Below are positions 31,209 through 40,438 of a stretch of DNA of 64,000 bases, one piece after another. Location of the stretch: assembly GCF_014646235.1 (NCBI RefSeq), contig NZ_BMNB01000015.1, positions 105,396 through 169,395 on the forward strand, read 5' to 3'. The notes beneath the pieces are model-generated. The model saw only the letters and a list, made by a program, of their open reading frames with translations. It did not search any database and was not told the DNA's origin. How positions within the stretch are numbered: position 1 is the first letter of the stretch; each line of letters opens with the position of its first letter. A program made the position numbers and the translations under genes. The stretch comes from Micromonospora sonchi (GTDB taxonomy: Bacteria > Actinomycetota > Actinomycetes > Mycobacteriales > Micromonosporaceae).

Positions 31209-32968
31209 TGAAAGAGCGGCCGACCGTCGAGGACATCCTGCCGATGACCCCCTTGCAGGAGGGTCTGCTCTTCCACGCGAACTACGACGACGGACCGGAC
31301 GTCTACGTCGTGCAGACCACGGTCGATCTGGAGGGCCCGGTACGCCCGGAGCGGCTGCGCGACGCCGTCGCGCGCCTGCTCGCCGGGCAGCCGGCCCTGC
31401 GGGCGAGTTTCCGTGTCCTGGAACGGCGCGGCGCGGTCCAGGTCGTCCAGTCCGCGGTCCGCACCCCATGGCAGGAGGTGGACCTGACCGCCGAGCCGCC
31501 GGACCGGGTCAGCGTGGCGGCCACGGAGGTGGCCACCGCCGAACGAGCCCGGCGGTTCGCGCTCGACCGGGCGCCGCTGATCCGGTTCACGCTGCTGCGG
31601 CTCGCCGAGGCACGCTGGCGCCTGCTGGTCATCCACCATCACATCCTGCTCGACGGCTGGTCCATGCCGCTGTTGATGCACGAGCTGTTCCGGCACTACG
31701 CCGCGGACGGTGTGTCGCTGCCACCGGGCACGTCCCCGAAGAACTATTTCGCCTGGCTGGCGTCCCGCGACGGGGACCAGGCCAGGGCCGCCTGGCGGGA
31801 CGAGCTGGCCGGCCTGGAGAGCGGGACCATGGTGGCCGAGCACGCCAGGCTGGAACACGGTGGCGTGCCGGGCGAGGTGGTCACCCGGCTGCCGGAGCCC
31901 GCGACCGCGGCGCTCGCGGCCGGCTGCCGGCAGCTTGGCGTGACCTTGAACACCGCGGTGCAGGCCGCTTGGGCGCTGCTGCTGGCGGAGTGGACCGGAC
32001 GGGACGACGTGGTGTTCGGCGCCGTCGTCGCGGGCCGCCCGCCGGAGGTTCCCGGCATCGGCGCCCAGCTCGGGTTGTTCGTGAACACGTTGCCCGTACG
32101 CCTCACTCTGCCCCCGGCCCAGACGGTCGGTGACCTGCTCGCCGGCCTACAGGAACGACAGTCCCGGCTCACTGCGCACCAACACCTCGGACTGACCGAC
32201 ATCCGCCAGCTGGCCCGGGTCGACGGTGACCTCTTCGACACCGTCGTGGTGTTCGAGAACTACCCGGTCGACGCGGCCACGCTGGACCTGCCGGACGGCC
32301 TGCGCGTCGCGGACGTTTCCGGTCGCAGTCCGATGCACTATCCACTCAGCCTCATCGCCGAACCCGGCCGGGAACTCACGCTACGGCTCGGTTACCGGCC
32401 CGGCCTGTTCGGGCAGGAGCGGGTGACACGGCTTGCCGACCGCCTGACCCACCTGCTCAGCGTCCTCGCCGGGGCGAACCCCGCAGCCCCGCTCGGACGC
32501 CTCGATCTACTCGGCCCGGAGGAACGCGACCGGGCCCTCGCCGTGGCCTCGGGCCAGGTGGTCACCGCCGGGTCCCGGCCGGTCCCGGAGGCGTTCGCTC
32601 ACCAGGTCGCGATCCGGCCCGGCGAGATCGCCGTGGTCAGCGGCGACGTCCACCTCACCTACGCCGAGTTCGGGTCGCTCGTCGACGAGGTGGCCGGCAC
32701 GCTGCGGGAGCACGGCGTGGGCCCGGAGGACCTGGTGGCGATCTGCGCCGAACGCGGGCCGGAGGTGGTGGCGGCGATGCTGGCCGTTCTCCAGGTGGGG
32801 GCCGCGTATCTGCCGCTGGACCCCAGGTATCCGGAGGATCGGCTCGGCTATCTGCTGGCTGACGGCCGGCCGGTGATGATCCTGACCACCGATGCCGCCC
32901 GGGGACGGCTGCCGGAGGACGGGACTCCGCGCGTTCCACTTCCCGCCCTGGCCACCGCGGGGGCGTGA
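31208..32968 (+). CDS. NRPS-3: C-A(N-part only, motifs A1-A2)
   Basis: A 586-residue protein: a DCL-type condensation domain (residues 1-440; TPLQEGLLFHANYDD, HHHILLDGWS near 143-152) followed by only the start of an adenylation domain (residues about 458-586; LTYAEFGSL = A1, LQVGAAYLPLD = A2). It ends LPALATAGA-stop where the A3 loop (TSGSTGxPKG) should follow, and the next gene in every frame is the MFS exporter. The missing A3-A10 part is found at the start of NRPS-1 on the other strand. The DCL condensation domain fits directly after the E domain of NRPS-2. The true start is ATG 31208 (MKERPTVEDILPMTP), overlapping the NRPS-2 stop; the open frame upstream is a shadow of NRPS-2. The stop overlaps the MFS start (GTGA). 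Confidence 0.92.
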   Translation: MKERPTVEDILPMTPLQEGLLFHANYDDGPDVYVVQTTVDLEGPVRPERLRDAVARLLAGQPALRASFRVLERRGAVQVVQSAVRTPWQEVDLTAEPPDRVSVAATEVATAERARRFALDRAPLIRFTLLRLAEARWRLLVIHHHILLDGWSMPLLMHELFRHYAADGVSLPPGTSPKNYFAWLASRDGDQARAAWRDELAGLESGTMVAEHARLEHGGVPGEVVTRLPEPATAALAAGCRQLGVTLNTAVQAAWALLLAEWTGRDDVVFGAVVAGRPPEVPGIGAQLGLFVNTLPVRLTLPPAQTVGDLLAGLQERQSRLTAHQHLGLTDIRQLARVDGDLFDTVVVFENYPVDAATLDLPDGLRVADVSGRSPMHYPLSLIAEPGRELTLRLGYRPGLFGQERVTRLADRLTHLLSVLAGANPAAPLGRLDLLGPEERDRALAVASGQVVTAGSRPVPEAFAHQVAIRPGEIAVVSGDVHLTYAEFGSLVDEVAGTLREHGVGPEDLVAICAERGPEVVAAMLAVLQVGAAYLPLDPRYPEDRLGYLLADGRPVMILTTDAARGRLPEDGTPRVPLPALATAGA

Positions 32969-34251
32969 CGCCGCGCGGGGCGGGCCGCGACCGTGGCTTC
33001 GGATGGCTCTGGATCAGCCTGACCGCCGGCTCGGTGGCCGCACAGATCGGCGCCTTCGTCCTGCCCACCGCGGCGGTCCTGCTGTTCGGGGCCTCGGCCG
33101 GGCAGGTCGGCGCGGTGAACGCGGCGGCCACCGCCGCGTACCCGGCGCTCGGCCTCTTCGCCGGGGTGCTCGCCGATCGGGTTCCGCGTCGCCACCTGAT
33201 GCTGTTCGGCGAGGCGGTCCGGGCTGCGGCATTCGCCTGGCTGCCGGTCGCCGCCTGGCTCGGTGTGCTCGACATCGCCGACCTGATCGGGGTGGCCCTC
33301 GTGGTCGGGGCGGCCGGGCTGGTCTTCGACGTGGCCGCGCAGTCTCACCTGCCGGCCCTGGTGGCGTCGCCCGACCGGTTACCGGTGGCGAACGGGCGGT
33401 TGGAGACATCCACGGCGTTGGCCGCCCTGGCCGGACCGGCCATCGGCGGGGTGCTCATCGCATGGCTCGGCGGTGACGAGGCTCCGGGCGTCGCCGCCGC
33501 CCTGCTCGCCGCGTCGGTGCTGGCGGTCCTGCGCATCCCCCACGGTGCGCCGCGGCGGACCGGCGAACGGCTGCGGCCGGCTGGTGTCGGCGCGGAGATC
33601 CGGGAGGGCGTCCGCACGCTGTTGCGGCATCCACTGCTGCGGCCCACCCTGATCGCCGGCACGCTGCGGAGCTTCGCCAGCGCGGCCACCGCGACGATCG
33701 CGCTGGTCTTCGCGCTGCGGGCGCTGCGACTCGACGCCGCGACCGTCGGACTGCTCACCACCCTCGGCGGGGCGGCGGGCGTGCTGGGGGCCTGGTTCGC
33801 TCCCCGGCTCACCGTTCGCTACGGCGTCGGGCGTACGGTCATCGCCTGCTGCCTCTCCGGGGTGGTGTGGGCCCTGCTGCCGTTGGCCCTCCGGCTCCCC
33901 GCGATCCCGGTGTATCTCGCCGTGGCCCTCACGGTCTCGGCCTTCGTCCCGGTCTGGAACACCGCGATCACCTCCCTGCGCCAGGCCGTCACACCGGAGG
34001 CGCTGTTGGGCCGGGTGCACGCGACAGCGCGTACCTTCACCTTCTCCGCCGTTCCGCTCGGCGCTCTCGTCGGTGGCACCGGCTCGGAGGCACTGACCCG
34101 GGCACTGGGCACCGATCTCGGGCTGACCGTCGCCCTCTGCACCGGCGGCGCGGTGGCCCTGGCCGCCGCTGCTGTGGTGGCCGCGTCGCCGGTCCGCACG
34201 TTGCGGCTGATGCCGGACCGTCCCGGCGTGGTGGTCCCGGCCACCGACTGA
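32965..34251 (+). CDS. MFS exporter
   Basis: A 428-residue major-facilitator protein with about 12 hydrophobic segments. The loop 2-3 signature region reads GVLADRVPRRHLM, and it resembles the MFS_3/enterobactin-exporter-like actinobacterial transporters. GTG 32965 overlaps the NRPS-3 stop by 4 nt, so its production is tied to the assembly line and it most likely exports the NRPS product. A weak inverted repeat (CCACGGT/ACCGTGG) follows the stop. Confidence 0.87.
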   Translation: MTPRGAGRDRGFGWLWISLTAGSVAAQIGAFVLPTAAVLLFGASAGQVGAVNAAATAAYPALGLFAGVLADRVPRRHLMLFGEAVRAAAFAWLPVAAWLGVLDIADLIGVALVVGAAGLVFDVAAQSHLPALVASPDRLPVANGRLETSTALAALAGPAIGGVLIAWLGGDEAPGVAAALLAASVLAVLRIPHGAPRRTGERLRPAGVGAEIREGVRTLLRHPLLRPTLIAGTLRSFASAATATIALVFALRALRLDAATVGLLTTLGGAAGVLGAWFAPRLTVRYGVGRTVIACCLSGVVWALLPLALRLPAIPVYLAVALTVSAFVPVWNTAITSLRQAVTPEALLGRVHATARTFTFSAVPLGALVGGTGSEALTRALGTDLGLTVALCTGGAVALAAAAVVAASPVRTLRLMPDRPGVVVPATD

Positions 34252-34374
34252 GACCACCACGGTCACCCACCTATCGATCACGTTGTCAACCGTGGCTCCC
34301 TAGAGATCCTGAGCCTTGCGAGCCCGTCGCGGGGTCGGCAACGATAAGGCGGATCAACGGTCGGAAATCGGGGG

Positions 34375-34977
34375 ATGACTATGTTTGGTCACGCGGAAAC
34401 GCGCGCGCCCGCAGTCCTGGCGGTCGTGCTCGACGAGCATCTGAAAGTCGTCGCGGCGGTGGGCCGGCCGGATCAAATGCCGGAGCCCGCCCACGACCGC
34501 GACACCGCGGAGCGGCTCGTCAACGCGAGCGGGCCGGACGCACAGCATCGGCGGCGCGAGATCGGCAAGGCGCTGCGCGGCATCCGGGTCACCTTCAGCA
34601 CCGTGTTGAACGGCCGTCGGGTGCGTTGCATGGCCGAGCCGATGTCCGTCACCGGCAGCACGGCGACACACCTACTCGTCATGGTGCACGAGGATTCCAC
34701 CGCCGACAGTGGCCACGGGCCGGTCCGCGACCGTGGCGCCCACCTCGACGATGGCGACCGCGAGGTCCTCACCGAACTCGCGGCGGGCAAGACCCAGTTG
34801 AGCATTGCCAGTTCGCTGCGACTGACACGGCGGGGTCTCGACCATCGGGTCGCCCGCCTGCGCCGCAACCTCGGCGAGTCGTCACTCACGCTCACCGGCT
34901 TGGTGGCGTCGACCTACGCCGCCGGCATCCTGGTGTCCGGCGCCTGGCCGCCACGCACCCGCGACCAGCTTGGATGA
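34375..34977 (+). CDS. small regulator: PAS-like N-terminus and LuxR-type HTH
   Basis: A 200-residue putative transcription regulator. Residues about 10-110 (VLAVVLDEHLKVVAAVGRP ... HLLVMVHED) look like a PAS-type sensor domain, and residues 120-195 contain a LuxR-family-like helix-turn-helix (DDGDREVLTELAAGKTQ, then SLRLTRRGLDHRVARLRRNLG). The HTH is divergent from the classical NarL/LuxR consensus. It lies 123 nt after the MFS gene on the same strand and may be a pathway-specific regulator. Two starts are possible: ATG 34375 abuts the GGGGG stretch, while ATG 34381 has better spacing to it. Confidence 0.7.
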   Translation: MTMFGHAETRAPAVLAVVLDEHLKVVAAVGRPDQMPEPAHDRDTAERLVNASGPDAQHRRREIGKALRGIRVTFSTVLNGRRVRCMAEPMSVTGSTATHLLVMVHEDSTADSGHGPVRDRGAHLDDGDREVLTELAAGKTQLSIASSLRLTRRGLDHRVARLRRNLGESSLTLTGLVASTYAAGILVSGAWPPRTRDQLG

Positions 34978-34996
34978 GCGCCGCAGGTGCCCGGCA

Positions 34997-35653
34997 TCAC
35001 TCGCGGCGAACGGAGATGTACCTGGTCAGCGCGATACAGCCGGCGGCCACGACGATCGACACGACGAGGTAGCCGCTCAGCGGATAGAGCAGCTCCCCGG
35101 CCGGCCGGTTGCCGGACATCAACCTCAGAGCCGGGTTGACGGGCGGCAGCCCCGGCGTGAGCGGCACGGCGATGACCACCACGAGTGCCAGCAGGAGGCT
35201 GTACCCGGTGCGCGGCACCACCAGCCGGGAGCAGAGGACCCCGATCGCGATGCCGGTGAAGAGGCAGGTCGCCAGAGCCAGTACGCCGGCCGCGAGGCCG
35301 GAGCCGTCCCAATGGTGACTGCCGGACAGGATCGGGAAGATCAGGCCCACCACGGTGAGGCCCACGCCGATCAGCAGCGCGAGCACCACCTCGGCGACCA
35401 GCACCCGGCTTGAACCGCCGGCGGTCACGCTCTGGATCGACCGGCGGACCGGGTCCTCGTGGTTCAGGATCGTCACGGTGAGCCAGCACATCGAGACGAG
35501 CAGGGTGCTCGCCGACACCACATAGATGTTGGCAAGCGGGCCGCTGTCGTTGACGGTGAAGACGGTGAGCACGATGCCGAAGAACAGCAGGGGTGCCACA
35601 TACCGCTGGCCGTGCACGACGGCGGCGAGATTGTACCTGATCAGTGCGCCCAT
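34997..35653 (-). CDS. ABC transporter permease
   Basis: A 218-residue integral membrane protein with about six hydrophobic segments and no enzymatic motif, typical of ABC-2 type permeases that pair with separate ATPases. Its ATG at 35653 lies inside the 3' end of the ATPase gene (13-nt overlap), so the two are co-translated. With the ATPase it probably forms a peptide exporter or immunity transporter of the cluster. It is the last gene of the Hpg operon. Confidence 0.8.
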   Translation of the reverse strand: MGALIRYNLAAVVHGQRYVAPLLFFGIVLTVFTVNDSGPLANIYVVSASTLLVSMCWLTVTILNHEDPVRRSIQSVTAGGSSRVLVAEVVLALLIGVGLTVVGLIFPILSGSHHWDGSGLAAGVLALATCLFTGIAIGVLCSRLVVPRTGYSLLLALVVVIAVPLTPGLPPVNPALRLMSGNRPAGELLYPLSGYLVVSIVVAAGCIALTRYISVRRE

Positions 35654-36531
35654 GAGTCTCCTCCCCCGAGCCGGCCGGCCTCCCGGTCACGGCGGACTTC
35701 GGCGACCGACCAGCCGCCGCGCAGAGCGGTCATGAGCAGGCCGTCGCACGCCGCCGGATGCACCTGTACGTGAATGGCCTCGTCGATGCTCCGAACCCCG
35801 GCCACCCCGGCCACCTCCCGCCAGTCGATGCGGCTCGGAGGGGGGCACTCGGCACCGGGGTCGGCCAGCACCACGTGCGCCATCGGCACCCCCCGGGGCC
35901 GGGGCGCCACCCGTTCCACTGCTAGGACTCGACCCTCCTCGATTCGGTAGGCCAGGGTGGAGTAGGCGCCGCTGATCGACTCGCGGTGATCGGTGAAGAC
36001 CACGCTGCCGCCGACGCGGACCACCTCGTCCAGGATCTCGGCCAGCACGTCGTGGGCATTGGCGTCCAAGCCGGACCACGGCTCGTCCAGAATCAGCAAC
36101 TGCGGCAGCACCATGATCGCCTGGGAAAGGGCGACCTTCTGCGCGTTCCCTTTGGAGAGCGCCCGGATCGGGGTGCGGATCCCGCCGACCAATTGCAGTC
36201 GCTCCAGCAACTGCTGGCCGCGCCGCCGGGCCTCGGCGGTGCGGAGGCCACGCATCCGGCCGATGTGGACGAGGTAGGCCAGCGAGCCCATCGCGTCGAA
36301 GGCGGGAAACCGGTCCGGCACGTACCCGATGACCGGTGGTGCGCCGCTGACTCGACCCCGGGTTGGTCGGGTGACTCCGGCGAGAATCCTGAGCAGTGTG
36401 GATTTGCCCGACCCGTTGGTGCCCAGGACGGCGACCGACTGGGCGGGCGGGATCTGCATGTCGACACGGTCGAGCACCCAGTGACCGGGCCCGTATCGCT
36501 TGCTGACGTCTGCTAACCGAAGCAAAACCAC
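35641..36531 (-). CDS. ABC transporter ATPase
   Basis: A 296-residue ATP-binding subunit. Walker A is GTNGSGKST (near residue 36), the signature is degenerate (ALSKGNAQKVALSQA), Walker B is LLILDEPWSGLD and the switch His is in FTDHRES. Residues 205-296 form a C-terminal extension beyond the usual nucleotide-binding domain. The degenerate LSKGN signature matches ATPases of bacitracin/lantibiotic self-protection type. It lies 39 nt downstream of hpgT and overlaps the permease gene. Confidence 0.87.
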   Translation of the reverse strand: MVLLRLADVSKRYGPGHWVLDRVDMQIPPAQSVAVLGTNGSGKSTLLRILAGVTRPTRGRVSGAPPVIGYVPDRFPAFDAMGSLAYLVHIGRMRGLRTAEARRRGQQLLERLQLVGGIRTPIRALSKGNAQKVALSQAIMVLPQLLILDEPWSGLDANAHDVLAEILDEVVRVGGSVVFTDHRESISGAYSTLAYRIEEGRVLAVERVAPRPRGVPMAHVVLADPGAECPPPSRIDWREVAGVAGVRSIDEAIHVQVHPAACDGLLMTALRGGWSVAEVRRDREAGRLGGGDSWAH

Positions 36532-36570
36532 TCCACGAGGACAGCGATCACCATAAAATACCCCATACCG

Positions 36571-37893
36571 CTACCGCTCGCATATGCCGCCCGCCGAAGT
36601 GATCGCCTCGATCAGGAACGCCGCGAGCCGGTCGAGACCCTGCTCGATCCGGTCACCGTCCAGCGAACTGCACGACAGCCGAAGCTGATGCTCGCCGCCC
36701 GCCCCACCGTAGAAGTGCCGCATGGGTGTCCACAAGACGCCGTGCGCCCGCCCAGAGTACTCGAGCTCGGCGTCCCCGACAGCGACCGGAACCGTGACCA
36801 CGACGAAGAATCCGCCCCGAGGCTGGTTCCAGCTCACGCCCGGCACCGACCCCAGCCTGCGCCCAAGGCCATCGATGAGCTGGCTCAGATTGCGCTGGTA
36901 CTGGTGGCGCTCCGCGGTGTTGGCCAGATCCAGGCTGCCGTCGTTCTCGAGCAGCCGGCCGGCCACGATCGCTTGGGAGATCGGTGACGTGTTCACCGTT
37001 ATCATGCTCTTGATCTTCGCGAGCTCGTCGGCGAAGATGCCGGCCGATCCGCGTACCCGCTGGTCTGCCACGACGTAGCCGACCCGGGCGCCCGGCAGGA
37101 CGGTCTTGGCGAACGATCCGAGGTAGACGACCCGACCGGTGGTGTCCAGCGCCTTCAGCGTCGGCGGCCGCTCCGCGGCACCGCAGAACAGCCCGTACGG
37201 GTTGTCCTCCAGCAACAGGATGTCCTCCCGCTCGGCCGTCTCCAGCAGGGCGCGCCGGCCCTCCTCCGGCATGCTCAGGCCGGTCGGGTTGGCGAAGTCC
37301 GGCATCACGTAGAGCGCGCGGGGTCGCAGGCCGGCCGCGCGCGCCTCGGCGACGCACCTGGCCAGGTCTTCCCGGTCCACCCCTTCCGCGCCGCTCGCGA
37401 CCGGCAACACCGGCATGTCCACCAGCCGCGCCGCGCCGGTCAGGCCGACGTACGTCGGATCCACCGCCAGCACCACGTCCCGGTCGGTCGCCCGCAGCGC
37501 CCGCAGCACCAGCACCATCGCCTCCTGGCAGCCGACGGTGACGACGACGGCGTCCGGGGCGGCGGTGATGCCCTCGTCGGCGCCCAGATGCCGGGCCACG
37601 ATGTCAGCGATCACGCCCTTGGTCCGGCCGTACTGATGCAGGGTCCGCACGACCGCGGCCTCGTCCATCCCCCGGTCCTTGCGCAGGTGTTCGCAGAACC
37701 GCTCCAGGTAGCGTGGGATCTGCGCGACGTCCCAGAACTCCTCGAAGGGTCGGCCCGGCGCGAACGAGACCGCGTCCGGGTAACACGACGCCACCTCGTT
37801 CAGGAAGTTCATCGCGGTCAGGGCCGGATCGGTCAGCGCCGGATGCAGCGACGCCGGGTCCAGTTCGATCATCGGCGCACTGCTGTCTGGCAT
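36571..37893 (-). CDS. hpgT: 4-hydroxyphenylglycine aminotransferase (HpgT)
   Basis: A 440-residue PLP aminotransferase of fold type I. It converts 4-hydroxyphenylglyoxylate to L-4-hydroxyphenylglycine (Hpg), usually with Tyr as amino donor, regenerating 4-hydroxyphenylpyruvate. The PLP lysine is in GSFAKTVLPGARVGY, with PDFANPTGLS and LLEDNPYGLF as the usual cofactor-contact motifs. The assignment to HpgT rather than another aminotransferase rests on its immediate neighbours hmo and hmaS (1-nt gap to hmo) and on the Hpg code of an NRPS-1 adenylation domain. Confidence 0.92.
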   Translation of the reverse strand: MPDSSAPMIELDPASLHPALTDPALTAMNFLNEVASCYPDAVSFAPGRPFEEFWDVAQIPRYLERFCEHLRKDRGMDEAAVVRTLHQYGRTKGVIADIVARHLGADEGITAAPDAVVVTVGCQEAMVLVLRALRATDRDVVLAVDPTYVGLTGAARLVDMPVLPVASGAEGVDREDLARCVAEARAAGLRPRALYVMPDFANPTGLSMPEEGRRALLETAEREDILLLEDNPYGLFCGAAERPPTLKALDTTGRVVYLGSFAKTVLPGARVGYVVADQRVRGSAGIFADELAKIKSMITVNTSPISQAIVAGRLLENDGSLDLANTAERHQYQRNLSQLIDGLGRRLGSVPGVSWNQPRGGFFVVVTVPVAVGDAELEYSGRAHGVLWTPMRHFYGGAGGEHQLRLSCSSLDGDRIEQGLDRLAAFLIEAITSAGGICER

Positions 37894-37894
37894 G

Positions 37895-38998
37895 TCAGCA
37901 CACCACCCTCGTGGTCAGGTCCCGCACTGCGGCGAGGTCCGCGCAGCCCGAGAGGCGCATCGCCTCCCGCAACTCGTCGCCGAGCAGCGACAGCACCAGC
38001 GCCGCGCCCGCCTCACCATCCGCCGCGAGGCCCCAGAGCATCGGGCGGCCCACCAGGACACCGGCCGCGCCCACGGCGACCGCCCGCAGCACGTCGGCGC
38101 CGCTGCGGATGCCGCTGTCCATCAACACCCGGCAGCGACCCCCGACCGCTTCCACGATCTGCGGCAGGACGGTCAGGCTCGCAACCGCGCCGTCCAGTTG
38201 CCGACCGCCATGGTTGGAGACCACCACGCCGTCCATGCCGCGGGCAGCCGCCTCCTGGGCGTCGGCCGGGTCCAGGACACCCTTCACGACGATCGGCAGG
38301 CCGGTACACGAGCGCAGCCGGTCCAGGTGGTCCCAGGTGAGCGCCGGGTGGAACTCGGCCCGAGTGTGCGCCGCCACCGCCGAGCCGGCCCCGGTCGTCT
38401 CATGGGCCGAGCTACGCGCCCCGAAACGCAGGTTGGCCGCCCGGACGTGCGGCGGAAGTGCGAATCCGTTGCGTACGTCCCGCAGCCGCCGCCCCATCAC
38501 CGGCACGTCGGCCGTCACCATCAGCGCCCTGCAGCCGGACTGCTCGGCCCGGCGGACCAGGTCCAGCGTCTCGGCGTCGTCGCGCAGCCAGTAGAGTTGG
38601 AACCACCGCTCGCCGCCGATCTCCGCCAGTTCCTCCAGAGTGACGCTGCTCAGCGTGCTGATGACGAACGGGACGCCAGCGGCCGCGGCGGCACGGGCTG
38701 TCGCCAGTTCCCCGTCGGGATGGAACAGCCGCTGGTAGGCCATCGGCGCCACGGCGAACGGCAGCCGTGACCGTGAGCCGAACAGCGTCGTTGCCGGGTC
38801 GGCGTCCGGCCCACCGCGCAGCACCCGCGGGACGACCGTCAGGCGATCCAGCGCCGCCCGATTCGCCGCCATCGTGGACTCGGTGCCGCTGCCGCCGGCG
38901 ATGAAGTCACTCAACTCCGACGGCAGCACGGTCTCGGCCCACCGGCGGAGATCGTCGACCGAGTGCGCCTCCGCCACCGTGCTCAGCACGCCGGACAC
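37895..38998 (-). CDS. hmo: 4-hydroxymandelate oxidase (Hmo)
   Basis: A 367-residue FMN-dependent alpha-hydroxy acid oxidase of the glycolate-oxidase family. It oxidises L-4-hydroxymandelate to 4-hydroxyphenylglyoxylate, the second step of Hpg synthesis. The catalytic His and substrate Arg are in SNHGGRQLDG; other FMN contacts are in VAPMAYQRL, the TADVP motif, VVKGVLD and the MDSGIRSGADV phosphate-binding segment. It starts at GTG 38998, overlapping the hmaS stop by 1 nt. Confidence 0.93.
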   Translation of the reverse strand: MSGVLSTVAEAHSVDDLRRWAETVLPSELSDFIAGGSGTESTMAANRAALDRLTVVPRVLRGGPDADPATTLFGSRSRLPFAVAPMAYQRLFHPDGELATARAAAAAGVPFVISTLSSVTLEELAEIGGERWFQLYWLRDDAETLDLVRRAEQSGCRALMVTADVPVMGRRLRDVRNGFALPPHVRAANLRFGARSSAHETTGAGSAVAAHTRAEFHPALTWDHLDRLRSCTGLPIVVKGVLDPADAQEAAARGMDGVVVSNHGGRQLDGAVASLTVLPQIVEAVGGRCRVLMDSGIRSGADVLRAVAVGAAGVLVGRPMLWGLAADGEAGAALVLSLLGDELREAMRLSGCADLAAVRDLTTRVVC

Positions 38999-40050
38999 TA
39001 GGCGAGCCCGGACGTCTTCTGCTCGACCTCGACGGCCTCGTAGAGTGATTTGATGTTGCCGCTGCCGAACGTCGTCGCCCCGACCCGTTCGATCACCTCG
39101 AAGAAGAGCGTGCCACGCGGGTGGGTGGACCTCGTGAAGATCTGGTAGAGCTGGCCGTCGTGATCCTCGTCGGCGAGCACGTTCAGGGCGCGCAGGTCAG
39201 CGACCGAGTAACCGGCCGGCTCCAGCCGCTTACGCATCAGCGTGTAGTAGGCGCCGGGCGCGCGCAGGAACTCGACACCCGCCGCCTGCATCCCGCCGAC
39301 CGAGCGGACCACGTCATCGGTGTCGAACGCAACGTGCTGCACGCCCGCGCCGCCGTGGCTCTTCAGGAACGTGTCGATCTGGCCCGGGTCCCTGCTGGTG
39401 TCCGGCGTGATCACGGTGAAGGTGACCGCACCGGACCGGCTCTGCACGACCCGGGAGTTCATCGCCTGGTTACCGACGACGATCCGCTCCGTGAAGATCG
39501 TCTCGAAGTCGAGCACCCGCTCGTAGAACTCGATGACATGGTCGAACTCGTCGGGCTCGACGCAGATCGCGAAGTGGTCCACTGAGCGCAGCCCGATACC
39601 GCCGGCCGCCTCGCCGACCGCAGGCGTGAAACCGGGCAGGAACTCGTCCGCGCCTGCTACACGCTGGACGAACGTGTGCAGCACGTCGCCGAAGGCCGCG
39701 ATCGAGGCGGTGACCACGCCGTGGGTGGCCACCGGCTCGACCACCGGCCGCGCGCCCCGACGCACAGCCTCGAAAAAGGCGGCCGCCGCGTCCGGCGTTT
39801 CCAGCGCGATGTCGGCGACACCGAACCCGTGCTGGCTGACGTACATGCTGCCGGGGTGGTCGCTGGCGTCGGGCCGGGTCAGCACGAGCCGGACCGTGCC
39901 GGACCCGAGCAGGATCGAGTACTCCGTCCCCGGGCAGTCGTATTCGGCGGACACGCCGAACCCGTAACCACGGAACTCGTTGATCATCGAGTCTATGTCC
40001 GGAGTGTAGAACCGGACATGATCGACAGTGAGGTTTTGGAACGAGCTCAT
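38998..40050 (-). CDS. hmaS: 4-hydroxymandelate synthase (HmaS)
   Basis: A 350-residue Fe(II) dioxygenase of the HPPD family. It converts 4-hydroxyphenylpyruvate to L-4-hydroxymandelate, committing it to Hpg. The metal ligands are visible as His in SVDHFAI, His in GVQHVAF and Glu in LFFEVIER. It resembles HPPD, but the following hmo and hpgT genes make HmaS the right reading. ATG at 40050 has GGAGGAG upstream. It heads the minus-strand operon hmaS-hmo-hpgT-ABC ATPase-permease. No prephenate dehydrogenase gene is nearby; 4-hydroxyphenylpyruvate must come from general metabolism. Confidence 0.93.
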   Translation of the reverse strand: MSSFQNLTVDHVRFYTPDIDSMINEFRGYGFGVSAEYDCPGTEYSILLGSGTVRLVLTRPDASDHPGSMYVSQHGFGVADIALETPDAAAAFFEAVRRGARPVVEPVATHGVVTASIAAFGDVLHTFVQRVAGADEFLPGFTPAVGEAAGGIGLRSVDHFAICVEPDEFDHVIEFYERVLDFETIFTERIVVGNQAMNSRVVQSRSGAVTFTVITPDTSRDPGQIDTFLKSHGGAGVQHVAFDTDDVVRSVGGMQAAGVEFLRAPGAYYTLMRKRLEPAGYSVADLRALNVLADEDHDGQLYQIFTRSTHPRGTLFFEVIERVGATTFGSGNIKSLYEAVEVEQKTSGLA

Positions 40051-40438
40051 GGTCGGATCTCCTCCTCAGCCGGAGACGGCCGGACACGGCCGGTGAATCG
40101 ATACGTGGCTGACCCGCCGCGCCACGCTGAACGGCTGTCGACACACTGGGCATTACGAATTCGGTTGCCGGACCGCGGAGGAATGGAAATGCGGCTGTTC
40201 AGCGCCGACTTCCCCACGCCCAGGCATGTTCTGAAAAATGTGCCGCGCCAATACAAGGCACCTCATAAATCGCGTGAGCGCACCCCATGTTGAAACGCGG
40301 CGAACGGCCCGATCAGTCGCCAATCACCGGAATGTCAAACCCGCGATATCACATTGACCTTTCTCGCCTTCGGGGCCAACCATAGACACAGAATCCCGGC
40401 GTCGACAAGGGGGGCTCCCCAGGGTCCGGAGCCCGGGG
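40051..40438. promoter_or_regulatory. intergenic region upstream of hmaS, downstream of MMPL gene
   Basis: No gene is seen here. The part near 40050 holds the hmaS ribosome binding site and must hold its promoter; an AT-richer stretch around 40,215-40,275 (GAAAAATG, CATAAATCGC) is the most promoter-like part. Near the other end a 7-bp stem with 9-nt loop (40412-40418 / 40428-40434) lies just after the MMPL stop codon and could be a weak terminator for it. Confidence 0.5.

Noticed and set aside
32969..33300. Continuation of the NRPS-3 adenylation domain by frameshift into the next gene
   Set aside because: The following sequence in its own frame encodes a clear MFS transporter; no A3 motif occurs in any frame here.
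34204..34310. CCACGGT/ACCGTGG repeat as MFS gene terminator
   Set aside because: Only 7 bp with a loop of about 26 nt; not strong enough to report as a terminator.
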